Origin: Flavobacteriales bacterium
Lineage (GTDB): Bacteria > Bacteroidota > Bacteroidia > Flavobacteriales_E > Vicingaceae
Reading direction: 5' to 3'
Assembly (NCBI GenBank): GCA_905339165.1
Contig: CAJPFH010000031.1
Span: forward strand, 39,144-103,143
Length of the DNA stretch: 64,000 nucleotides
How positions within the stretch are numbered: the first letter of the stretch is position 1; the number at the start of each line of letters is the position of its first letter. Below the pieces are notes generated by a model, which was given only the letters and a program-made list of their open reading frames with translations, ran no database searches and had not been told where the DNA came from. Shown piece after piece: positions 54,171 to 62,022 of the stretch. A program made the translations under genes and the position numbers.

Positions 54171-54518
54171 TTAGTTGGAAAGGAATGCTCCCATTATGGC
54201 AAGGGTAAGCATTAATAAAAATAGGCCCACCACCAAGTATCTTAAAAGTTTATCTTGAATAAAGGGTTTTCTGTATTTAGCGTAGGTTAAAAGAGATAAA
54301 CGATTGGCTTTATCAAAATCTGTTTTTTTTAGAATGAAGAAGTAAATAATTTCTGTTTGGTACCGTTTACTTTGGTAGGGTTCTTGGCCTTCAGTAAACC
54401 ATAATTTTTCTTCTAAGGCAAGGGTTTTAAAATGTTCTTTTTGTTCGGGGGTAAAAAAGTAAAAAATAATTTGATGGATATCGGTTGGATGTTCCTTATA
54501 ATTTTTTAGCTCTAACAT
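54171..54518 (-). CDS. Small C-terminally anchored membrane protein
   Basis: A 115-residue protein with a soluble N-terminal part (FYFFTPEQKEHFKTLALEEKLWF) and one hydrophobic C-terminal helix (YLVVGLFLLMLTLAIMGAFL). The charge pattern suggests a tail-anchored protein with the bulk in the cytosol. No family recognised. It lies 5 bp from the M23 peptidase gene on the same strand, so a role connected with cell-wall remodelling is only a guess. Confidence 0.65.
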   Translation of the reverse strand: MLELKNYKEHPTDIHQIIFYFFTPEQKEHFKTLALEEKLWFTEGQEPYQSKRYQTEIIYFFILKKTDFDKANRLSLLTYAKYRKPFIQDKLLRYLVVGLFLLMLTLAIMGAFLSN

Positions 54519-54523
54519 ATAAA

Positions 54524-55546
54524 CTAAGAACCAATAAGTATTTTTTTGCCTACTACCAGACGGGAGTTTCGACTTATGCCATTTAGCTCACAAAGCCGTT
54601 TGATGGTGGTGCCGTATCGTTGTGCAATTTCGTATAAATTGTCTCCTTTCTGAACGGTGTGATGTTTAGTGCCTTTGGGAATGGCTGCGTAACTCCATTT
54701 GTTTTTGTATAACAACAAGGTATCGCTGTACAGTTTTTCTTCTTTTAGGTTAATGATATAGCGAGGATTTAATGCAATGCTTTTGTATCGTAGTTCAAAA
54801 TGTAAGTGGCTTCCTGTAGAGTTTCCGGAGCTTCCGCCTAGTCCAATCAGTTGCCCCGCTTCTACCACATCACCCGGTTTTACTTTTATTCTGTGCAAGT
54901 GGGCGTAGAGCGTTTCCATTCCGTTGTAATGTCGTATTACTATTACTCTTCCGTACCCCTTATAGTTTTGAGCAAACCGAACCATACCGTCAAATGAAGC
55001 TACTACAGGGTCCCATACGTTTAAATCAATATCAATACCGGCATGTTGTCGTCCGCTTCTCCACCCGAAATGTGATGTAATTTCTCCTTTAACAGGCATT
55101 ACAAAATGGCAGAAGTTAGAAACATCGGTTAGCACAAGGGTTACAGAATCTTCTAAATCGTTTTCATTAAATTCGGGATGCACGTGGCTGGTATTCCATT
55201 CTTTATAAAACGCACCCGATGGGTAATTCGAATCATCATAGAATCCGCTAAGGGAAATTGCATTCTCAGGTTCGTTAAAATAATTTTCGATATAGAGATT
55301 GAGTTGCTGCATCCACTCTTTAGAGATGGTTTTGCAATTCAGTAACGAATCAATTACATTTATAATGTTTTCTCCTGTGTAGTTTGTAAAGTCATCGAAA
55401 ATAGAGTTGCAATTATCTACCACCAGAGCTTTAACAGTATCTTTTTTTTGTTTTACATCTTCGGTTCTATTGTTTTCGGCAAACAAAAATGTGCTACACC
55501 CAAAAAGTGCCATCCCAAAAAGTAAAAAGTTTTTTATTTGATTCAT
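54524..55546 (-). CDS. M23 metallopeptidase with C-terminal LysM
   Basis: A 340-residue exported murein hydrolase. Signal peptide at ~1-23 (FLLFGMALFGCSTFLFAE). The M23 domain (~150-265) has GEITSHFGWRSGRQHAGIDID, with the H-x3-D zinc pair, VIVIRHYNGMETLYAHL and SGNSTGSHLHFELRY, so all zinc and catalytic His are present. The LysM domain (~293-338) reads HHTVQKGDNLYEIAQRYG. It probably cleaves peptide cross-bridges in peptidoglycan. First gene of the operon ending in the PLD gene. Confidence 0.9.
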   Translation of the reverse strand: MNQIKNFLLFGMALFGCSTFLFAENNRTEDVKQKKDTVKALVVDNCNSIFDDFTNYTGENIINVIDSLLNCKTISKEWMQQLNLYIENYFNEPENAISLSGFYDDSNYPSGAFYKEWNTSHVHPEFNENDLEDSVTLVLTDVSNFCHFVMPVKGEITSHFGWRSGRQHAGIDIDLNVWDPVVASFDGMVRFAQNYKGYGRVIVIRHYNGMETLYAHLHRIKVKPGDVVEAGQLIGLGGSSGNSTGSHLHFELRYKSIALNPRYIINLKEEKLYSDTLLLYKNKWSYAAIPKGTKHHTVQKGDNLYEIAQRYGTTIKRLCELNGISRNSRLVVGKKILIGS

Positions 55547-55653
55547 CAGAAATTTCTAAACAGGGGCGTGAAGATAATAAATAAAAATAAAATATTCTAA
55601 TTTCTTAAAAAAGTAGCTAATTTTCAGAACAATTATTTTTATAAATCTGCTTT

Positions 55654-57366
55654 ATGTTGTTTGATTTACATTGTCATGCTGCATTTAAACCCGCAAACTC
55701 CAAAGGTGCCAATGGGCAAATACCCGATATGGATATGTGGAATGAAAGAAAAAAACAGGGTATTTCGGATACTGATTTAATAAAAGAAAGTTTTATCTAT
55801 ACCTCCCAATCTCATTTTAATGCCTTAACTGAAGGAAATGTAAGGGTGGTATGCAATTGCCTTTATTCCTTAGAACGCCAGTTTACAGTGCCGGAAGGGT
55901 GGGTTGGCTGGGCCAATAACCTTACGGCAAAACTTACTGGATTTGATATTACTCGCATTAATGAAATTCGCGATAGAAAAAATTCCTATTTCAAAGAGTT
56001 GGAAAGAGAGTACGAAATACTTAAGAAAAATAGAGTACACACTCAATTCTCGGCAAAAGGAAATTCGTATGTTATGGTAAACTCTGTTGATGAATTAAAA
56101 AATGAGTTGAGAAAAAGTAAAGATACTCTATGTTTTATTAATACCGTAGAGGGTATTCATTGCTTTGCCGAAGATTTATACACACCCAGCGGAGAGTATA
56201 TTCCTATAAAACCGGAACAAAGAAAAAAATCTGCCTTATACAAGGAGTTTCTTAAGAAAACCTGCCGAAACATTCAGCAAAGTAAAGAGTGGGAACACCC
56301 TCCTTTTTTTATTACACTTGCCCATCACTTTTATAATTTCTTTTTTGGTCATTCATTAAGTTTTCCGGCTATACAAAATGGCTTTGCACCCCTCCCGAAT
56401 GGCAAAGAAATTAGCTACTTCTACCTTGGTATTTATCCTTATGGAAGAGAAGTGTTAAGCACCATGTTGGGAAAATACAACAGCGAAAACAAGCCGGTAC
56501 GCAGAATTTTGCCCGATTGCAAACACCTTAATCCACAAGGGCGAATGGAATATTACGATTATATAAGGCCACTAAAAAACACTCCCGATGAAATTCCTGT
56601 GATACATAGCCATACGGCCATTTCGGGCAGGAAAAAACTAAAACGATCCATTGAAAATTCCTACAAACTTTTCGATGATGAAAAAAGCGAATTTTATAAT
56701 CAAGATCACATTAATCTCTACGATGAAGATATTGTTGAAACCGTAAATTCCGATGGCATAATAGGCATTATGCTGGACGATAAAAGAATAATCGGAGAGA
56801 AACTCCCTCCCGAATGTAACCTTACCAAAAAGCAATTCAAAGAAAAACGAGAAGAATTAACTTTGGTTTATAACGAATGCAGCAAACAACGAAGCATTAT
56901 TCAAAACCCCAATTCGTCTCAAGAGGAAAAGAACAATGCCCATATTATTTTAACCGCATTTACTCAAAAGGCCGAAAACAAAAGAAACGAGATTACATTG
57001 ATATACGGAGCCGTAATTCTAAGGCAATTCTTCAGAGTAGCCGAGTTGTGCGGAGAAAAGGGATGGAATCATGTGTGCATTGGAACCGATTACGATGGAG
57101 TAATTAATCCGGCTGATATATACTCTCAAGCCGACAAACTAAAATACCTGTCGGCCGATTTAGAAAAAGCGTGGATTTATTATAAAAATTCGATAGGGGG
57201 TGTATATTCGCATTGCCTTTTTGGTAAAACACCGACATATTTTATTGAAAAAATTACATTAACAAACGGGCTCAATTTTTTAGAAAAATATTTTCATGAT
57301 GAATTCCTAATCAATGGAAAAAAAGGAACACCCAATGAAAATGATATACTTAATCTGATTGCATAA
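55654..57366 (+). CDS. M19 (renal dipeptidase)-like metallopeptidase, enlarged
   Basis: A 570-residue protein with motifs of the M19 membrane dipeptidase/amidohydrolase family: H6 and H8 (DLHCH), E166 (VEGIHCF), H224-H225 (LAHHFYN), H318 and H320 (VIHSHTA) and D478/D480 (GTDYDG). These are candidates for the two-zinc site. It is longer than usual M19 enzymes (about 370-400 residues) because of a ~80-residue N-terminal region and an inserted coiled-coil-like helical segment at ~395-450. It has no signal peptide, unlike most M19 proteins. It is 12 bp upstream of a phosphatase gene. The substrate is unknown; dipeptide or another amide is possible. Confidence 0.7.
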   Translation: MLFDLHCHAAFKPANSKGANGQIPDMDMWNERKKQGISDTDLIKESFIYTSQSHFNALTEGNVRVVCNCLYSLERQFTVPEGWVGWANNLTAKLTGFDITRINEIRDRKNSYFKELEREYEILKKNRVHTQFSAKGNSYVMVNSVDELKNELRKSKDTLCFINTVEGIHCFAEDLYTPSGEYIPIKPEQRKKSALYKEFLKKTCRNIQQSKEWEHPPFFITLAHHFYNFFFGHSLSFPAIQNGFAPLPNGKEISYFYLGIYPYGREVLSTMLGKYNSENKPVRRILPDCKHLNPQGRMEYYDYIRPLKNTPDEIPVIHSHTAISGRKKLKRSIENSYKLFDDEKSEFYNQDHINLYDEDIVETVNSDGIIGIMLDDKRIIGEKLPPECNLTKKQFKEKREELTLVYNECSKQRSIIQNPNSSQEEKNNAHIILTAFTQKAENKRNEITLIYGAVILRQFFRVAELCGEKGWNHVCIGTDYDGVINPADIYSQADKLKYLSADLEKAWIYYKNSIGGVYSHCLFGKTPTYFIEKITLTNGLNFLEKYFHDEFLINGKKGTPNENDILNLIA

Positions 57367-57378
57367 ATTAATACAACT

Positions 57379-58092
57379 ATGAATAATCTTATAGCCAAAG
57401 AGAACAAAGATTTTTTTATTCTTTTTAAACCCAAAGATATTGTAAGCGGAGATTTTTATTACTCCATTACTCACAAACACCCGCATACCAACGAAATATT
57501 TTATTTGTGTGCTGCCGATTGTACAGGGCACGGAGTGCCTGGAGCATTTATGAGTATGTTGGGTATTTCTTCTTTAAACAAAGCCATTATAGAAAAAAAT
57601 ATTTCGGTTCCTTCGGAAATATTAAACGATGTTCGTGAATCTATTGTGTCTTCATTAAATCCGGAAGGCAGTGAAGAAGAAAGCAAAGACGGTATGGATT
57701 GCGTATTGTGTGCGATTGATTTTACGGCTAAAAAAATAAATTTTGCTGCTGCAAACAATCCGCTATGGCTTATTAGGAAAAACGAATTGATAGAGTATAA
57801 ACCCGATAAAATGCCGGTAGGCATGCACAGCGGAGAAGTAAAAAGTTTTACGAATCAAGGATTCGATTTAATAGAGGGAGACATCGTTTATATTTTTACA
57901 GATGGCTATCAAGACCAATTTGGTGGTGAAAAGGGTAAGAAATTTAAAGCAGCTAATTTAAAACGACTGTTGCTTTCCATACATCAGAAAAATATGGAAG
58001 AACAAGAGCAAGTTTTATCTGAAAATTTTACTCAATGGAAAGGGAGCATGGAGCAGATAGACGATGTTTGCCTTATTGGTTTGAGGATTTAA
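57379..58092 (+). CDS. Stand-alone SpoIIE/PP2C-type phosphatase catalytic domain
   Basis: A 237-residue protein that is essentially the catalytic half of the TPR-SpoIIE protein at 48094. Shared motifs are PKDIVSGDFYY, AADCTGHGVPGAFMS, KDGMDCVLCAIDF and FTDGYQDQFGGEKGKK, with metal-binding Asp residues in place. It lacks the coiled coil and the conserved SIQYASRIQNAILP segment that normally precedes SpoIIE domains. No sensor domain, signal peptide or membrane helix is present. It probably takes its input from the adjacent M19-like protein (12-bp gap) or another partner. Confidence 0.85.
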   Translation: MNNLIAKENKDFFILFKPKDIVSGDFYYSITHKHPHTNEIFYLCAADCTGHGVPGAFMSMLGISSLNKAIIEKNISVPSEILNDVRESIVSSLNPEGSEEESKDGMDCVLCAIDFTAKKINFAAANNPLWLIRKNELIEYKPDKMPVGMHSGEVKSFTNQGFDLIEGDIVYIFTDGYQDQFGGEKGKKFKAANLKRLLLSIHQKNMEEQEQVLSENFTQWKGSMEQIDDVCLIGLRI

Positions 58093-58140
58093 GAAAAAAA
58101 TCTCGGTTATTTAAAAAGAGCATTACAAGAAGATCCAAAA

Positions 58141-58680
58141 CTATTGGGGCACTTCAATTACATTTGCTTTAATATTTAATACAATAGTAGAAGGCTCTGT
58201 ATTAGCCACAATGCTAACCGTTTTATTTTGCTGTGCCACTTGTTTTCCGGGGCTGTAAACTACTTCAATATTACCTGTAGCTCCCGGAGCAATAGGTTCT
58301 TTGGGGTAAGTGGGCACGGTACAACCACATGAGCCGGTGGCACTTTTTATAATTAAAGGATTGCTTCCTGTATTGGTAAATTTAAAAATGTGCTTGTTCT
58401 CTGTGTCTTGTTTTACATTTCCAAAATCATATTCCATGTGTTCAAAGGCAAGAGTGGTTTTTGGGGTATTATCCTCTTCAACCTGTGTTTCTTTAGTATG
58501 GTCGTGTGGGTCTAGCAAGTTATCTGGGTTTTCTAATGTGCTAGAAGCCACATTGCTAATAGGTGTGGGAGAACTTAGCTCTTCGCTTTCGGTATAAGAT
58601 AAAAAGGTATTGGCTATAAGGGTTACGGCAATAATTCCCAGTAATCCTACTTTTATATTTTCTCTCAAATCGTTATTCAT
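58141..58680 (-). CDS. DUF1573 domain protein
   Basis: A 179-residue protein with an N-terminal membrane segment (VGLLGIIAVTLIANTFL, ~12-28) without a clear cleavage site and a linker rich in Ser, Pro and acidic residues. A DUF1573 domain follows (TTLAFEHMEYDFGNV, SATGSCGCTVPTYP, PIAPGATGNIEVVY). DUF1573 domains are Ig-like and occur in exported Bacteroidota proteins of unknown role. The two Cys of SCGCT are conserved in the family. It lies 27 bp after the S41 protease gene. Confidence 0.85.
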   Translation of the reverse strand: MNNDLRENIKVGLLGIIAVTLIANTFLSYTESEELSSPTPISNVASSTLENPDNLLDPHDHTKETQVEEDNTPKTTLAFEHMEYDFGNVKQDTENKHIFKFTNTGSNPLIIKSATGSCGCTVPTYPKEPIAPGATGNIEVVYSPGKQVAQQNKTVSIVANTEPSTIVLNIKANVIEVPQ

Positions 58681-58707
58681 AGTATTTTTTTATGCAAATA
58701 TAATAGG

Positions 58708-60303
58708 TTATTTGTACGAAAGTTTCATTTTTTTGAAAGTATCATCTTGCAATACTTCAATGGCTTTTTTGTAGGCTTCGTTCACATGGTTTATAATATG
58801 GTAGTATGCCGATACATCGTAGAGATGGCGGGCAAAGGTGGCTTTTAAATTAAGTTGAATAATGAAATCGGACTTTTCCTTTTCTGTGTCAATGTCCTCC
58901 CGTTTTATTTCGGCTTTTTCTGCAAACAGTAAAAGAGCCTTATAAATTTCGAAATCGGAATCAAAACTTTTATTAAAGGTTTCAAAGTCGGGGTATTTGG
59001 TTAAAAGTTCGTTGCGGTGATTATCTAAGTAATCGAGTGAAAAATCGCCAATAATACCTTTACGAGCAATGCGTTGAAAGTATTTGGTAGAAAGAGTGGT
59101 ATCAAAGGGAGTGTAGATATCGGGCATAATTCCTCCTGCACCATACACCACTCGTTTGGCCGAAGTGTAATACTTTAGCGAATCGTGCAATTTAATTTTA
59201 CTGGGATCTACAAATTCACCATTTTTAAAACGTTCGTTAATTTCTTTTTGGTAGGCATCAGCCCCTTCATCGTAAGGTTTTTGTATGCACCTGCCCGAAG
59301 GGGTGTAGTACCTTGCCGTAGTAAGTCTTACTGCAGAGCCATCACTGAGAGGGTAGGGTTTTTGAACCAATCCTTTTCCAAAAGATCGTCTTCCTATTAT
59401 TAAACCTCTATCCCAGTCTTGTATGGCACCGGATACAATTTCACTGGCCGAGGCAGAGCCTTCATCGATAAGCACTACAATTTTTCCGGATTCAAAATTA
59501 CCTCGGCTCGTGGCTTTATATTCTTGCTTCGTTTGTTTGGCTCCTTCGGTATAAACCAATAGTTTTCCTTTGGGTAAAAATTCATCGGCCAAATCAATGG
59601 CTGTGTTAAGGTAGCCTCCTCCGTTTCCCATTAAATCAAGTATTAAGGATTGCATACCTTGTGCCTTTAGTTTGCTCAGCGCTTCTTCGTATTCTTTTAC
59701 CGTTTCTTTAGCAAACCGGCTAATTTTTATGTATCCAATTTCGGGTGTAACCATGTAAGAAGCATCTACGCTGTAAATGGGTATTTTATCGCGGGTAATT
59801 ACAAAATCTAAAATTTCTTTGGAGCCATTTCTTTTTATTCCTACTTTCACTTTTGTGCCTTTGGTTCCTCTTAGTTTTTTAGAAACATCGTTATTTTTAA
59901 TTCCTATTCCGGCTATATTTTCTCCTTCTACGGTAACAATTTTATCTCCGGCTCTTATTCCTAGTTTTTCTGAGGGGCCTCCAACAATGGGAGAGATAAC
60001 CACAATGGTATCTTTTATAATTTGAAATTGCACTCCAATTCCTTCAAAGTTTCCTTCTAAGGGTTCGTTCATTCGCTGAAGTTCCTCTTTTGGAATATAA
60101 ACAGAATGTGGGTCTAACTCTTTTAGCATACCCACAATGGCGTCTTCTACCATTTTATCTTCATTCACAGAGTCAACGTATGAGTATTTTATAAGTTGAA
60201 TGAGCTGCTCAAATTTTTTAGTGGAACTTGTGTTTTGGGCAAAAGAAAAAGAAGCAGATGTTAAAAAAACTGCTATAAAGGTAATTCTGCTAAGATAATT
60301 CAT
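58708..60303 (-). CDS. S41 family C-terminal processing peptidase
   Basis: A 531-residue periplasmic protease. Signal peptide 1-~22. An N-terminal helical domain is followed by a PDZ domain (~85-165, IGIRAGDKIVTVEGENI). The S41 catalytic core has IGYIKISRFA, LDLMGNGGGYLN, the catalytic Ser in DEGSASASEIVSG, and the catalytic Lys in FGKGLVQ (Ser/Lys dyad). Typical CtpA-like processing of exported proteins is expected. A C-terminal helical extension of about 150 residues is common in Bacteroidota members. It is divergent from the DUF4476 gene across a 172-bp gap. Confidence 0.93.
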   Translation of the reverse strand: MNYLSRITFIAVFLTSASFSFAQNTSSTKKFEQLIQLIKYSYVDSVNEDKMVEDAIVGMLKELDPHSVYIPKEELQRMNEPLEGNFEGIGVQFQIIKDTIVVISPIVGGPSEKLGIRAGDKIVTVEGENIAGIGIKNNDVSKKLRGTKGTKVKVGIKRNGSKEILDFVITRDKIPIYSVDASYMVTPEIGYIKISRFAKETVKEYEEALSKLKAQGMQSLILDLMGNGGGYLNTAIDLADEFLPKGKLLVYTEGAKQTKQEYKATSRGNFESGKIVVLIDEGSASASEIVSGAIQDWDRGLIIGRRSFGKGLVQKPYPLSDGSAVRLTTARYYTPSGRCIQKPYDEGADAYQKEINERFKNGEFVDPSKIKLHDSLKYYTSAKRVVYGAGGIMPDIYTPFDTTLSTKYFQRIARKGIIGDFSLDYLDNHRNELLTKYPDFETFNKSFDSDFEIYKALLLFAEKAEIKREDIDTEKEKSDFIIQLNLKATFARHLYDVSAYYHIINHVNEAYKKAIEVLQDDTFKKMKLSYK

Positions 60304-60414
60304 ATCTGAAATTTTGTTAATAAAAACAATAACTGTACCGTGGTGTATTTTGTTTTGTGAAATTACGAAAATGCTAAATTGATTGATGTAAACGGGGGTT
60401 AAATATTGTTAAAA

Positions 60415-60422
60415 TAAATTTG
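60415..60422 (+). promoter_or_regulatory. Candidate -7 promoter box of the DUF4476 gene
   Basis: TAAATTTG matches TAnnTTTG, 53 bp before the ATG at 60476. The -33 region lacks a TTTG at normal spacing. Confidence 0.4.
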
Positions 60423-60463
60423 GCACACAACTTGGTTTCTTGCATTAAAATAATTTAAAAAAC

Positions 60464-60468
60464 GGAGG
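60464..60468 (+). promoter_or_regulatory. Strong Shine-Dalgarno sequence of the DUF4476 gene
   Basis: GGAGG lies 7 bases before the ATG at 60476. Most genes in this window have no recognisable SD, only A-rich leaders, so this full match is unusual and suggests high translation. Confidence 0.6.
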
Positions 60469-60475
60469 AACGCTT

Positions 60476-61273
60476 ATGAAAACAAAAATTTTTACCCTTG
60501 TTGCAGGCTTAATCATACTAGCCGAATCTGCAATGGCTCATGCAGGTAAATCAGAGCTGAATATCCGCCTTTGGGATAATGGAATGTTTACATTGGTTGT
60601 AAACAATCAGTCGTTTTCTACTCCTACCACCAATTTTTCCATGACTAATTTACGTCCGGGAAACCATCAATTAAAAGTTTTTCGCAACTTTATTAATCCC
60701 TACGGATACGGAGGAAACGTAAAGATGGTTTACAACGGATGGGTGAGCATACAACCCAACACAAAGTTGCTTGCTTTTGTAAACCCGAATGGGCAGTTGG
60801 TGGTTGAATCTTTAATGCCTTGCCACCACAAGTATTATGGCAATGGATACGGAAACAACTGGCAATACAATAACTACAACGGAAACCAATACAATGGATA
60901 CGGTAATTCTTACGGAAACTACCAGTATAACAACTATAGTGGCGGTAATTATTACAATGGTGGCGGATATGGTTATTCCTATGGAATGTCGCCCGAGCAA
61001 TTCTCTCAGTTGAAGTTAACCATTGGAAACACGAGTTTTGATAATACCCGATTAACGGTAATGAAACAAGCGGTAGCAGCAAATCAGGCAACTACGGCAC
61101 AGGTAAACGAGTTGTTGGGTATGCTAAGTTTTGAATCTACCCGCTTAGATTTTGCAAAATATGCATACGCCTACACCTTAGATAAAGAAAATTATTACAT
61201 AGTAAACAACACATTTAGTTTTAGCAGCAGCATAGCAGAACTTAACCACTTTATTGGCCAATTCAATGGCTAA
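60476..61273 (+). CDS. Secreted DUF4476 protein with a Tyr/Gly/Asn-rich linker
   Basis: A 265-residue exported protein. Signal peptide FTLVAGLIILAESAMAHA. Residues ~25-115 are a beta-rich domain (IRLWDNGMFTLVVNNQSF, LRPGNHQLKVFRNF). Residues ~120-175 are a low-complexity linker of Asn, Tyr and Gly repeats (NGYGNNWQYNNYNGNQY). Residues ~180-263 are the DUF4476 domain (MSPEQFSQLKLTIGNTSFDN, VNELLGMLSFESTRLDFAKYA). The function of DUF4476 is unknown. It has a strong SD, its own promoter box and a terminator, so it is a highly expressed single-gene unit. Confidence 0.88.
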   Translation: MKTKIFTLVAGLIILAESAMAHAGKSELNIRLWDNGMFTLVVNNQSFSTPTTNFSMTNLRPGNHQLKVFRNFINPYGYGGNVKMVYNGWVSIQPNTKLLAFVNPNGQLVVESLMPCHHKYYGNGYGNNWQYNNYNGNQYNGYGNSYGNYQYNNYSGGNYYNGGGYGYSYGMSPEQFSQLKLTIGNTSFDNTRLTVMKQAVAANQATTAQVNELLGMLSFESTRLDFAKYAYAYTLDKENYYIVNNTFSFSSSIAELNHFIGQFNG

Positions 61274-61293
61274 TAAATTCCAGGGCGATTGGA

Positions 61294-61330
61294 AAAGGGG
61301 GCATCGGGATGATGCCCCTTTATTTTTAAT
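61294..61330 (+). terminator. Rho-independent terminator of the DUF4476 gene
   Basis: Stem GGGGCATC (61298-61305) with GATGCCCC (61311-61318), extended by A-T pairs, loop of five bases, followed by a T-rich tail. It starts 20 bp after the stop codon. Confidence 0.8.
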
Positions 61331-61454
61331 GCTTTTTTATCGCTCGTAATCCCTTTCATAAATACTATATTTTCTTGGCTTTTGGCTACTCACTTATCGA
61401 TACGTTTCTTGTGCCTCAAAATACTCTAAGTAGCAGTTTCTTGTTTCTGTTTTT

Positions 61455-61690
61455 TGTCCGTTCGAGTAGCGGAGTGTATCGAGAACAATGAGATATGAAG
61501 TAAACCTTGTTCACTTCTCGATACGCTCGTTCCTCGCTACTCGAAGTGACAGTTTTTGCTCCTTGTCCGTTCGAGTAGATTTAATGAAGTGCCAACGAAA
61601 TAAAACCGTATCGAGAACTAATAAATGGATTGAGATAAAAACTATTTTTCTCGATGCACTCGTTCCTCGCTACTCGAAGTGACCGTTTTT
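61455..61690. repeat. REP-like inverted-repeat block (two degenerate units)
   Basis: The first unit pairs ttcgagtagc-ggagtgtatcgagaa (61461-61485) with its inverse around ttctcgatacgctcg...cgctactcgaa (61516-61543), with a 6-base insertion in the second arm. The second unit spans about 61568-61684 with the same arms, more diverged. These match unit A of the arrays at 23086 and 24970. The whole 750-bp gap from 61274 to 62022 holds only the terminator, these repeats, degraded repeat relics (about 61691-61800) and an AT-rich leader before the next gene. I see no gene there. Confidence 0.65.
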
Positions 61691-62022
61691 TCCCTCATTA
61701 CGAGGTATGCAATGCCGAAGTAATCTACTCCTTTTTATCACGTATTAAAAAGATGGCTTTGCTCGCCATAACAAACAAGAAAAAATTTGCTCCTCTAAAA
61801 AATTATTATTAATTTGCACACCATGAACATTACTCTACAAAGCTAGTTCTTTGGTTTTCCCCTCTTGAGACTCTGTATTGAGCTTGCCGAAATAGGGGCA
61901 AAGGGTGTGTTACAAAAGAAAGGGGGTGCTTATGAATAAATAAGCCCAACCTCCACGCAACCTTTTTCCTGCTTTCTTGAAAAGGTAAGCAAAGCGGAGT
62001 GAAATTTTAAAACAATGTAATT

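Noticed and set aside
61932..61943. Mini-ORF with a good SD (ATG AAT AAA TAA) in the leader before the 62023 gene
   Set aside because: Only three codons; it resembles the real start by chance and there is no sign of a leader-peptide mechanism.
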